Shown piece by piece: positions 11,856-21,756 of a stretch of 64,000 nucleotides of DNA; the first letter of the stretch is position 1, and each line of letters opens with the position of its first letter. The position numbers were made by a program, and so were the translations under genes. Source of the stretch: Lojkania enalia (taxonomy: Eukaryota > Ascomycota > Dothideomycetes > Pleosporales); NCBI GenBank assembly GCA_010094045.1, contig ML986604.1, positions 315,512-379,511 on the forward strand, read 5' to 3'. The notes beneath the pieces are model-generated. The model had not been told where the DNA came from. It saw only the letters and a list, made by a program, of their open reading frames with translations, and did not search any database.

Positions 11856-12657
11856 ATGACGCGATATCTAATCGCATCTCTATTACTCATCTTCGCAGGG
11901 CTGGCTTCCAGCCAAAGCCCACCAGCAAATTGCACAGTACGTATGAGGCCGTCTATGCAATTCCTCTCTCATTGATAGGAACTTACCTCCCCCCTAGCAA
12001 GATTGCATCACCGACGTTGCTGAAAACATCGGCTGCTCATCCCTTGACATTGCATGCATATGCTCCAGTAACGTCGGAGTTAACTTTTTCGACGCTTGTA
12101 TCGAGCTTAAGTGCAACACCACTGAACAAAGTGATGCGTTCACGTTCTTCCAAAGTCTGTGTGCGGCAAATGGCATTCAAGTGTTTCAATCAAGTTCGTC
12201 GAGCAGCTTAGCAACTTCTCTAGCGACTTCATCTGTAACTTCGGTTACAAGCATGACTACAACTTCGACTGTGATACTCTCAACTGAGATGTCCTCAGTC
12301 GAGGTATCCTCGACTGCTATAAGACTACCTACCACGCCCTCGGCTTCTTTTGCGGCCCCCGTTCCCTCGTCATCTGGTCTTTCATCAGGTGCTATAGTAG
12401 GTGTATCTGTAGGAGCCGTCCTCGGGGCCTTGTGTTTCTTGGATGCATTCTTCATGTGGAGACGGCGACGGAACAAAGTTAAAAAGGATCTCGTATATGT
12501 CGATAGGTCATCGCCGTCTGGTGGCACCGACAAAGAAGTCACGGATGTTACGTGGAAACCCGTTTATGAAGCCGATGGAATACCGACATCAGAACTGGAA
12601 GACAGGCACGGTTTAAGAATTGCAAGAGATAGAGAGGGTAGACAAGAGCTTACGTGA
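11856..12657 (+). CDS. CFEM-domain single-pass membrane protein
   Basis: Model: join(11856..11936, 11998..12657), 246 residues. Residues 1-19 are a signal peptide (MTRYLIASLLLIFAGLASS). A CFEM domain follows with the eight expected cysteines at about 26, 30, 40, 47, 49, 61, 66 and 82. The Asp at 44 in CSSLDIACIC is the position that ligates haem in yeast CFEM proteins. Next comes a Ser/Thr-rich stalk (about 90-158), a membrane helix around 159-181, an RRRR stop-transfer patch and a 65-residue acidic tail inside the cell. CFEM proteins serve in haem or iron capture, adhesion or, in pathogens, as effectors. With a true membrane helix and tail instead of a GPI site, a surface sensor or wall-anchored role is possible, but that is inference. 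The 61-nt intron separates signal peptide and first cysteine from the rest. Confidence 0.85.
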
Positions 12658-13633
12658 TGAAATGAAAATTATGATGGCAGCATTCAATCTATTCACCAGC
12701 GGTTAGGAAAGGCCAAAATAGAGGCGCAACGTTTACTGAAACATGGAAAAGGGAAATCCAGGCCGTCAAGCACTTCAATGTAAATTCACTCGTAAGACTA
12801 CTGATTGATCAAGGTGTGAGAGCGATAGTTGCTATCTATCGACAACACTGGATCAATGAGACTGGCCATGGGAGACGCTAGGCTATGTGCTTGTTTGACT
12901 AGGATGCGGGGGTAATGTGGCAATCAAAAGGCTGCCATTCATGAGCAGAGTATGGAGGGCTGGTTTGAGCCAAGGGATTCCTTTTATTTACCTAAATAGA
13001 GAATGAAAAGGCTCCAGTCAGTCTGAAAATACGTTATGACTAATGTTTAAACTAGTTTGAGCAAATTGATTATGATTATCAGCGTTGCCAATATCGGAAA
13101 GTTACGCATCTTAACATCAAACTCCTTCTCGTTGGAGATCTGTGCCAAACTTTGGGAACGCCAATAGATTCCCTATATACTATCTATTCAATTCTAGTAG
13201 CATTCTAGCTAACGGGACACCACTGTCATGTTTATTGCGTTCAAGTTAATTTGCAGGATATCATAACTGGATGTATGTCTGGGGCTTTGGTGCTAGATAC
13301 GCTAGACTTTCTTAGAAAGAAGATAGGTGCCGGTAGCCGTCTCGTAGGTATCAGCGATACATAAATTGACATTCAATTAAGCACATGTTCGTACGTCCAG
13401 CTAAAGTCAATATAAATATCCGATACCGGTCATTGGAGCATTTGCTGTAGCATTAAGGTATATCTCTGTTCCATGGACAATAGGCTATACTTATGTCCTA
13501 TAATTGACTTTTTGAGCACCAGCACGACGCTTCTGTGCACCTTTTTACACTAAAAGTTGGCTTTACTGTAACGAGCGACCAATAAGTTTTACCTCGTAAT
13601 TCTATTTCAGATCAGTAAAATAAAATCCGAAGA
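12658..13633. other. Intergenic, AT-rich, no gene recognised
   Basis: Roughly 1 kb with no open frame of note on either strand. It lies between the CFEM gene and the C-terminal fragment of the split dehydrogenase gene. No terminal repeats or tandem arrays were seen. Confidence 0.45.
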
Positions 13634-13855
13634 CTAATGAAAACCTACTTTGCAACTTAGCTTGATTGCTTCTGGCAAACGCACCTTCGGCGAATATCCC
13701 AACACCCTTCTCGCCTTAGTAATATTCACGAATCTAGTCGCTGTAGCATCCAACACTGCGCCCCTACTTAAGAACCCCTCATTCCTTGTGAGCCAATCCA
13801 CCCACTCAGCTCCCCACCCTATCCACCATGCAAAGCTCGTTGGGATAGTAATATT
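13634..13855 (-). pseudogene. C-terminal fragment of split 3-beta-HSD-like dehydrogenase
   Basis: Read on the minus strand, this stretch encodes the end of an NSDHL/Erg26-like protein, with blocks such as PTSFAWWIGWGAEWVDWL and ARRVLGYSPKVRLPEAIKL, then a stop at 13634. It continues exactly, in frame, from the N-terminal fragment at 19268-20206 once the element and one copy of the 5-bp target duplication are taken out: 468 + 344 + 217 coding bases = 343 codons including the stop. It has no start of its own and is presumably dead. Confidence 0.88.
13851..13855. repeat. Left target-site duplication ATATT
   Basis: ATATT directly precedes the LTR start TGTCAG and is matched by ATATT at 19268-19272 directly after the other LTR. 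Five base pairs is the usual Copia-type duplication length. Confidence 0.92.
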
Positions 13856-14055
13856 TGTCAGAGCTGGCTGGCTCTGATGAGGATTGGAAAACTGCGTCTA
13901 TTGACTAGAAATGCGAGACATGCTACATATATATCCCTGGACCTGCCAAGNNNNNNNNNNGGAAAACTGCGTCTATTGACTAGAAATGCGAGACATGCTA
14001 CATATATATCCCTGGACCTGCCAAGGGGCTAACTGTGAATAGCTTAGCCGTAACA
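13856..14055 (-). repeat. Left LTR (element 3' LTR), interrupted by scaffold gap
   Basis: Starts TGTCAGAGCTGG and ends GCCGTAACA. Bases 13886-13950, before the N run, are the same as 13961-14025 after it. Collapsing this 65-base redundancy gives 125 bp, identical to the right LTR as far as can be read by eye. Confidence 0.9.
13951..13960. other. Assembly gap (10 N) with redundant contig ends
   Basis: Ten N lie inside the left LTR. The 65 bases before and after are identical, so the gap is almost certainly two overlapping contig ends that were not merged; the real gap is probably absent. Confidence 0.93.
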
Positions 14056-14194
14056 CACACCCCCAGCTGCAGTGAATAGCAAAGCTGCCTTCTAGTCAAC
14101 TGGTCTAGGTACCTTTGTATAGCTGTAACACACCCCCCCAGCTGCAGTGAATAGCAAAGCTGCTTTCTAGTTAACTGGTCTAGGTACCTCTGTG
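14045..14194. repeat. 75-bp tandem duplication at LTR / interior junction
   Basis: Two near-identical 75-bp units (14045-14119 and 14120-14194) differ by a few C/T changes and a small indel. Each carries, on the minus strand, the G-rich stretch CTGGGGG(G)TGTGT followed by TTAC. The unit holds the probable polypurine tract of the element and the first 11 bases of the LTR as read on its coding strand. Confidence 0.75.
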
Positions 14195-17100
14195 AGACCG
14201 AGCTGCTTTAAAAAGGTAAGGTGCTTCTGCTTAGGCAGTGCCTTTGTAAGACTGTCTGCTGGCATCTGGTTTGTCGGCTTCCAGCTAACCTGTAACCTTC
14301 CTGCTTTAACTTCTTGTCGAATCCATATCTGATAAGTGTCTATATAACGTAACCTAGTCTATAGTCTATCTACTACTTTAGTAGTAATACCTACTATCTA
14401 CTGATTGTTATAAAATAGCGTAGGGACTATCTCTATACTAAACCCTACGTAATTAAAGACCCTAGTCTACTATTACAGCTTGCTGCCTGCTACGGATAGA
14501 GCTAGCAGCTCAGCCTCAGTCGTCGACTTAGTAACCAAGTGCTATATTATCGCTTTCCAGTCGATAGGTAGGCTATAGAGTTTAAATAGGTAGCCCTGCG
14601 AGCTGCGACGCGTCTTCTAATTATCCGTAAATACTACGTCTAATACTCTATAGAATAGTAGCTTGCGCTTGTTATTAAGGTAGATTATATTTTCTTAATC
14701 TAGTCTAGATGCTTATAAGCCTAGCCCTCTCGTACTAATTATATATCTCTAGACATGCTCTACTACTCGAATATAACTCTATCCTAGATTCTTAAGATGG
14801 GTTACTAAAGCTAAGTAAGCTCTTAAGATGTCTAGGTGTGTGTAAACTGCTAGATATCTTAGGGATCCAACTAGCTACTAATAATATCTAGTTCTCTAAT
14901 AGTTTAGCTCCTCTATACTTAATGCTAGGTAGTTATCAACTAGAGGTACTATAGGATAGTTTTTCTACCCCTACTTCTGCAGTCTATACTTAGCTGCGAC
15001 CTTATTAATAAATAAGTTTTAACTAAGCTAGATTCTACCTACATCCTAGTCTCAGACTATTCTAATTTCTAAGAACTACCTAAGCTATCTAAGTAAGCGT
15101 AGCTTATACTGTAATTTTAAGCCTACTTTAAATTACTAATACGTAGTAAGGTGGTTTAGGTAGACTAAAATAATTATATTATTAACGTAGAAGAATACTA
15201 TTAGGCTCTTACTTCTAAATAGATATAGGACCTTCTAGATTAGCTGTAGTCCTAGCTTAAGCAGCGAGCTCTTAAGGTACTTATACTAGAGTAGAGAAGT
15301 ATCTCTTAGGCTATAGAAAGCTTTCCTTATCTCTAGCAGCTCACCTAGCTCTTACATAAATCCTTCTAGTATATAGGCGTATATCAGTCTATCTAGTAGT
15401 ATATTTAAGAAAGTGTTAGTAATATTATATTAATAGGCGCGTAGTTTAAAAGCTGCTACTAGAATAACTAAAAATCGGAATACTCGTGCTGCTAGAGTAG
15501 CTGTATATATATCTCCCCAGTCCTACTATAGGTCTCCTCTAATAACTAGCCTAGCTTTAAACTTATATAAATATCTATCCTTATTAAATTTATATACAAA
15601 TACCTACATTAGTAGTAGAAGCTCGATCTCTAGCTATATACTAGCTCTAGTCTCTATTATATAAACTAGACAGCCCTTACTGCAGCAGCTTTAAAGCTCT
15701 ACTACTACTACTTTCTTAAATTCAATTCTAAATAGATACCTTTTAAGCTACTTCTATTACTTTAGTAGAAGTAGCAGCTAATCTCTATATAGACTAATCC
15801 TAGGCTGATTAGCTAGTATATTACTACTTATCTTCTACTATAACGCTTCTATAAACGCTATATAGTATATATAGGGTATTTTATAAGTTCTAGTCTCTAT
15901 AATATTTCTAGTATTAAGCTGACTACTAATTTCGTCGCATCTATTTACATTATTTAATTATTAGTCTAGAGCCTCTACTTCTAGCTTAATCTAATACTAG
16001 CCCTTAGGGAGGCTAATTATTACTTCTAGATACTTATTACGATCGTCTTAACTACGCGGTTCTAGGGTATCTTCTAGTATTATAATACCGCTAACTGCTA
16101 GATGCTCTACTCTAGCCAGCTTACTTAATTATTACTAACCTAGCTCCTACTTAAGCTGCTTCTTAATCTACTACTTAAACTTATTATCTAGCATCTTCTT
16201 ACGCGATTAAGCTGTTAATTAATCTAGCATCTATTTAAGCTCTATATTATTCAGCTTATAGCTCTTCTTAATATTAAGTACTACGGCTGCTAGACACAGC
16301 ATCTACTTATCCGGAAAAATAAGATCTTTATATAATTCTACAGGTAGCAGGATAATATCTCTAGTTCTAATAACTCTATCTAGCTCTAGTATTTAGATGC
16401 GATAGATATTTATAGAGTTATATTCTATAAAGTATCTAATTAGCACGTAAGATTATAGCTTCTCTCTCTAGTATAGATAATAATTTAGGATATATACCTT
16501 AGCTTCTAGTACGTTAAGATAAGCTACTAACGGTCTAATTCCGCATACTATCTTATATAGGATATACTAGTCTAAAGCTTCGGTCGGCGTGCGATTAAGG
16601 AGATAGACTACTAAAAGTAGGCACTCGTTTAATACCTCTATTAGTAGCTCTGCGTCTATTCTTATAGCTCTTCTCTATACAACTAGCGACTACTCTACTC
16701 TCTCTATTAAACTATTCTACTCCTTAGTATACTCTACTTATAGTTCTACTAAGATTTCTAGATCTTTAAAGATATTAAGTATCTTAGAATATCCGCGCTT
16801 ACTGTTAAGCCTAATAGCTTTAACCTACGCGTTAAACTAAACTTTAAGCTTAACTAGCAATTTCTATACTATATGTTATAGTATTATTATATTCTTATTT
16901 AGTAGGTAGTAGATCTTATACTATTTACTATACTAGCAGACTATATAGAATATCTAGAGGTCTCTATTATAGTAGTACTCTAACTAATCACGTATCTAGA
17001 CTAAATCTATCCCTAGTCTCTCGAATAGTCCTTAGACTAGTTCTTAAGGAGCTTTTCTACTTACTATCTTATAGAGCTTAAACTAGATATAGACGGTATA

Positions 17101-19125
17101 TTCTATCTACTTTAGAGCTTAGTTTCTCTACTACTACTACTTAATCAACTTAAACCTGTTAATATAAGTAGGTAGATAAGTAACTACCTTCTAGCTAGTA
17201 TAGCCGAATACCCTATAAGTTTATATAAGTATAAGTTCTAGCTGCTTATAAGCTATATAGAAAGGCCTCAGTCTATACTACGCTATATATACTAATAAAG
17301 ATAGTTGTATACTATTCTCTATATCTATTAGCTAATGCCCGGACGTACACCTAAGATAGTATATAATATTTAACGGATCTATCTAATATAGATAGTCTTA
17401 TCCTAAGTTAAAATAGATCCCTACTATACTATAGTATAAGAGACTAACTATACTCGTAAATATCTCTAGAATATATACTACGTATAAGAGTAGGATAGTC
17501 TTAATTCTAGTAGGCGTCTATACCTACAGCTAGACTTCTCCCTATTCTTAAATTAGTAGCAGCTGTCCTCCTATATATACGTAGTCGTCTGGTTCAGGCT
17601 ACTATATTATTCTCCAGCTATAAGACTTACTATTAGTAATATAGGTATTTAAGCTAAGATTTATAATCTATCTATTAAGTAGTAATAGCTAATACTGATA
17701 CTACTCAACCTATACAGCTCTAAGCTATAGAGCTAAAGTTGCTATAGAGCTTACTAATTGACTTAGGTTTAGAGCTGCTATTACAGCTGGTTCTAATAGT
17801 TAACATCTATTGTCCTATCTTTTTATTATACTTAGTGCTGGTGCTAAGACTATTATAGAGCCTATAGAGTCTACTAACCCTACTAATCCTACTACTAGTT
17901 ACTTCTTAGTATTATAGAATACCTTTAACCTAGAAGATCTTAATATCCTAAGCTTCTAGAATTTCTACTTAATATCTTAATCCAGCTGCCAGCCTAATAG
18001 GTATAGTACTAAGTTAATATATAGATACTACTTAAATTTGTAACTATCTCTATAGAAGTAGACTATCTATTTTAATTACTAAGGTTTCTAGCTGCTATTA
18101 ATCTACTACGACTGCTATAGTTATTATAGTATAATACTAAGTATCGCGAACGTCTCTAGCTCTAATATAACTAGTCTAGTACGACAATAGTATAATATAT
18201 ACTATACTACCAGGTCTAAGATACTTATATATAGCTTATTATCTGCTTCAGACTTAATAAGTAGTAATAGCTTATTTACTACCTAGCTATCGTCTAAGCT
18301 CTTAACTGTAAGAATAAAGTCCTACTAAACTTAATTCCCCTATACTTCTAATATACTTACTAGACTTATAATACACGTTGTTTTAAGCTAATCCTTAAAC
18401 TAGGTATTTAGGTTCTCCTTTCTTAGTTATATTTTAAGCGTCTAGTATTAAGCCTGCAGCTGTATACTGCGCTTAGCTTTACTCGGGTAGAGATACTTTT
18501 TAAGGGTCTATAGTTAATCGTACGCAGTCTTATAATCTATAATTAGATAGATATATTAAGCTATTATTGTCCTTGATATCTCCTGCGTGAATTCCCTAAG
18601 AGCCTTCTCTTTCTGCAGCTACCGCGCCTCGCTGTAGCTATATGTTCTATACTAGACTTTATATCTTGCTAATTCTTAATCAGTTAGATCTATAATATCT
18701 ACTTTAGCATCTACTGCCTCAGTATTACTATCTATTCTATAGAAATCTCCGAACTACTTCTTAATCAGCTTCTTAGCGTCTAGTCGAAGGACTAGCTTCT
18801 TACTAAAGTCTGGGTCTACGTATTTCTAGAGCTGGTTCCAGTCTGCGTTATCCTTCCGCAGAAACAGCTACTACGTCTAGTACTCTAGCTTATTAAGAAT
18901 AACCGTGGCCTTAGTAATAAGCAGGTCTGATTCTATTATCTTTTTAATATACTATATCGCGTTGATCTGTTAAGGTCTCTACTACAACTAGTTCTAAGCT
19001 CTCTGGCTTCCTAGCTAGCCTAGCGACGTCGAGGTGACTGAGGTCTTGATAAACGAGATATAATTAACTAAGCCTATATCAATCAGCTCTAGTCTGTCTG
19101 TGTGGAACGCAGCAGTAGTCAAAGG

Positions 19126-19142
19126 GCTTCCGGGCTCATAAC
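19126..19142 (-). other. Probable primer-binding site (initiator tRNA-Met, internal)
   Basis: Directly inside the element's 5' LTR the minus strand reads GTTATGAGCCCGGAAGC. Its complement holds GGGCTCATAAC (19132-19142), the anticodon arm of eukaryotic initiator tRNA-Met. Drosophila copia is known to prime from such an internal half-tRNA; use here is inferred from position and an 11-base match. Confidence 0.6.
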
Positions 19143-19267
19143 TGTCAGAGCTGGCTGGCTCTGATGAGGATTGGAAAACTGCGTCTATTGACTAGAAATG
19201 CGAGACATGCTACATATATATCCCTGGACCTGCCAAGGGGCTAACTGTGAATAGCTTAGCCGTAACA
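19143..19267 (-). repeat. Right LTR (element 5' LTR)
   Basis: A complete 125-bp LTR, TGTCAG...GTAACA, identical by eye to the gap-collapsed left copy. It is followed by the target duplication. Confidence 0.93.
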
Positions 19268-19272
19268 ATATT
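19268..19272. repeat. Right target-site duplication ATATT
   Basis: Matches 13851-13855 and lies inside the Asn-Ile codons of the broken dehydrogenase gene. Confidence 0.92.
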
Positions 19273-20206
19273 GAACTTCGGCACATGTCCAAATTCTTTC
19301 CAAATCGCAATACAGAAGTCGCGCGCAGAGATCGGCTCACCATTCGTGATGAAGATGGCTTGTCCCGCCGCAGTGCCGCTATTGAGAAGGTTTTGAACTG
19401 CAAGAACATGTGCATTCGCCGCATTTGAAACGTAAACAAAATCGACAAGGTTTGTGCCTGGGCCGATTACGAAAGGCGTTTCGCCGCGAGGTATACAGTT
19501 GTGGATCACAGGAATAATAGAGTCGTTGGGACCAAATATTGGGGCGAGGCGGAGAGAACAGGTTGAAAAGTCTGAAGTATTTACTGAAAGGACGAGGTTT
19601 TCCGCTGCAGTCTGCGAGCTGGTGAGGATATGACTACTAGTACGTAGAAGTGTAGAAAGTGTAAAAGAAAAAAAAATGAAGTATAATGAGGGGGTATATG
19701 CTAAGCAAAAGCTAAAGATACGAACAATTTGCACATACCTTCGACTGTCCGTATGACAACGTTGCCCTCCCAGTACTCCACGTTTCATCAGCATTAAAGA
19801 AATCTTTACCCAACTCATCCACCAAGACTGTAACACTACTACTGAAAACTAGGCCTTTAGCCCCACACTCTTTCGCTGCCTCAATCACATTCTTCGTTCC
19901 TTCTACATTAACCTGGAACACTACCTCTCTTCCTTTCTTACTATACCTCGCGAGGCCCGCCGGAACAACGCCCGCAGTATGCACAACGATAGCGGGTTTT
20001 GCTTCATGAAAGACTTTGGCAAGCTCTTCAGGGGAAAGAATATTGGCGCGGACGTACCGGACGGAGGAAAAGAATTCCGTGCCAAGAGAAGGAGGGTTAA
20101 TGTCGACAACTGTTACGTCGAATCTCGTTGATGCCACCAAGACTTTGACGACCTCGGATCCAAGGAAACCAGTACCACCAGTTACAAGAACCCTCGGGAG
20201 TTCCAT
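19268..20206 (-). pseudogene. N-terminal part of split 3-beta-HSD / sterol-4-carboxylate dehydrogenase-like gene
   Basis: Short-chain dehydrogenase of the NSDHL/Erg26 type, which oxidises the 3-hydroxyl of C4-carboxylated sterols or related substrates with NAD(P). Exons: complement of 19739..20206 and 19268..19611, with a 127-nt intron. The Rossmann motif TGGTGFLG is at residues 9-16 and the catalytic SYGQSK (Tyr152, Lys156) at the exon end; NLVDFVYVSNAANAH follows. The first ATG in frame is at 20206; the frame is open further up but without ATG. The reading frame enters the LTR after about residue 270 and stops at 19210, giving a product of about 289 residues without the C-terminal substrate part. 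Because Erg26 is essential in yeast, a dispensable paralogue is more likely than ERG26 itself; this is inference. Confidence 0.88.
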
Positions 20207-20783
20207 CGGGTGCTGATCATCAGACTTGGTGGGGGTTGCTGATGATCCCGAGATGGCCTTGATTGATGGTTCCAAGCTTGTGCTTAGCTTGTGCTTAGCT
20301 TGTGCTTTCCTTGCACGCTTTTGAGTTCCGCGCGTGGACTTATCGGACGCACCACGCAGTATAGGGCAGTAGCACTATGTAAATTATATATTCAAGGAAG
20401 AAATAAAGCATGTGTCGGAAGACTTTGTGACCACGATAATGGTCTACCGGAGAAATGAAGTCGGCGGACGGAGCCCTTTTTAGATTAAACTTCGAGGGTG
20501 AAGAAGGCTTGGTAGAACAACTACTTTCGCTAGGAGTGGAAATACAACGCGATTGATTATTCGGACAGGAATTTAGAACCCTACGCAATGGAGATGAGTT
20601 TTTCCGGTCATTCAAGGAGTATTTGACGGTATAGACTTTGTTCACCATTATCCTTCGTACAGAGACCTGTAGCCAATCGCATCTGTTCACGCGCCGCTAA
20701 CCATAAGTCAAAATTTGCTTAGGCTACCTTCTATCCTTCCAAATTCCCCCAAATCTATATCACAACTACAAACTCAAACCGGA
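20207..20783. other. Divergent upstream region, dehydrogenase pseudogene / NAT9
   Basis: Holds the leader of the minus-strand dehydrogenase gene, including an 11-bp triple repeat, and the promoter of the NAT9 gene. No further gene is seen. Confidence 0.45.
20275..20307. repeat. Three perfect copies of an 11-bp unit
   Basis: AGCTTGTGCTT occurs three times head to tail about 70 bases upstream of the dehydrogenase ATG, within its probable leader. It may be simple slippage. Confidence 0.9.
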
Positions 20784-21594
20784 ATGAGGCTAAATGAGTG
20801 CCACGGTCCGTAATCTTTAGCGCCAAGTCCGCTCTACCAGAATCCCACTTCTCACATTTCCTAGCTGTCCTTACACCTAAAGTCCTACTTGTACCATATT
20901 CAGTCCATCACGTGCCGATCTACCACGAATGGATGAAGGACGAGGTAAGAATGATCTAACTTGGTGCCGTGTTCATCTGTTTACCGATGACTTGTATCAG
21001 GATCTTCAAAAAGCGACAGCCTCAGAGCCACTCACGCTGACGGAAGAATATGAAATGCAGAAATCCTGGCGCGAAGATGCCGACAAATTGACATTCATCG
21101 TCTGCAAGGCTCCGGAGAGCAGGAATTTTAACCTGATTCCAGGCAGAGAGGATGGTCCAGAAGCCATGACTGGCGATGTAAACCTCTTCCTCTCTTACGA
21201 CGAAGACGATCATCATGGAGAAGCTCAGCCAGTGCCGGAGAAGGAAAGGCGGTCAATAATCGGCGAAGTCGAGATTATGATCGCATGCAAAGACTATCAG
21301 GGCCAAGGCCTTGGAAAGAACATCTTATTATTGTTCTTCTGGTACATATTCTCATCACTTACCGAAATTGCCGAACAATACCATCCAGGCAGCTACGTAT
21401 CGTATCTACGGGTTAAAATCGGAGCTGAAAACGTTCGAAGCATCAAACTATTTGAAAGTGTAGGTTTTACTAAAGTGTCCGAAACCCCTAATTACTTTAG
21501 AGAGCTAGAGTTACGATGGCCGGTTACGGAAGGGAGAATTAGGGAGATAGAAAATGAGTTGGGTACAATTCCACTAATTGTAGAATATAAATAA
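20784..21594 (+). CDS. NAT9: N-acetyltransferase 9-like protein (GNAT)
   Basis: GNAT-fold acetyltransferase related to metazoan NAT9, known in flies for effects on microtubule stability. Model: join(20784..20805, 20865..20944, 21001..21594), 231 residues. Exon 1 is only 22 nt (MRLNECH) and uses the donor GTCCGT; joined to VLTPKVLLVPYSVHHVPIYH it gives the same spacing from MRLN to VPY as in human NAT9. The 56-nt second intron restores HEWMKDEDLQKATASEPLTL. Reading straight through instead would insert about 19 unrelated residues. Family blocks include EEYEMQKSWREDADKLTFIV, GDVNLF, and the acetyl-CoA loop EIMIACKDYQGQGLGKN. It is convergent with RPT4 over about 160 bases. Confidence 0.92.
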
Positions 21595-21756
21595 TAGCAA
21601 TATTGAGAGCTTTACTGACGATTGAATACGGATGAGGAACGGTAGGATTGGTATTTCGTTACCAAATACCATATTAATGTATTGTACATGATGCATTCCA
21701 TCTATCATGCCCTATTCTCGTCCCGTTGCAGAAAGCACGTACAGCGATGGCTTATT

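Larger units (their letters stand above)
13856..19267 (-). mobile_element. RIP-mutated Copia-type LTR retrotransposon
   Basis: The element is bounded by 125-bp LTRs (TG...CA) and the duplication ATATT. It is oriented on the minus strand, with its 5' end at the right. Minus-strand remnants run in Copia order from right to left: a protease and pre-integrase-like region around 17400-17640, reverse transcriptase with VFFYVNN at about 15178-15201, and an RNase H block TKSTTEAELLALS at about 14485-14535. Stops interrupt every frame. From about 14300 to 18400 the dinucleotides CA and TG are almost absent and TA is in great excess, the mark of repeat-induced point mutation. In the reverse transcriptase the catalytic YVDD reads YVNN, both changes being G to A in a TG context. 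The ends are much less mutated. It cannot be autonomous. Confidence 0.9.

Noticed and set aside
14300..18400. TA-rich interior first considered an AT-rich isochore or centromere-like block
   Set aside because: Copia motifs, LTRs and target duplication show that it is one RIP-mutated element.
20207..20275. N-terminal extension of the split dehydrogenase from 20275
   Set aside because: The triplet at 20275 is TTG, and no ATG exists in frame upstream of 20206.
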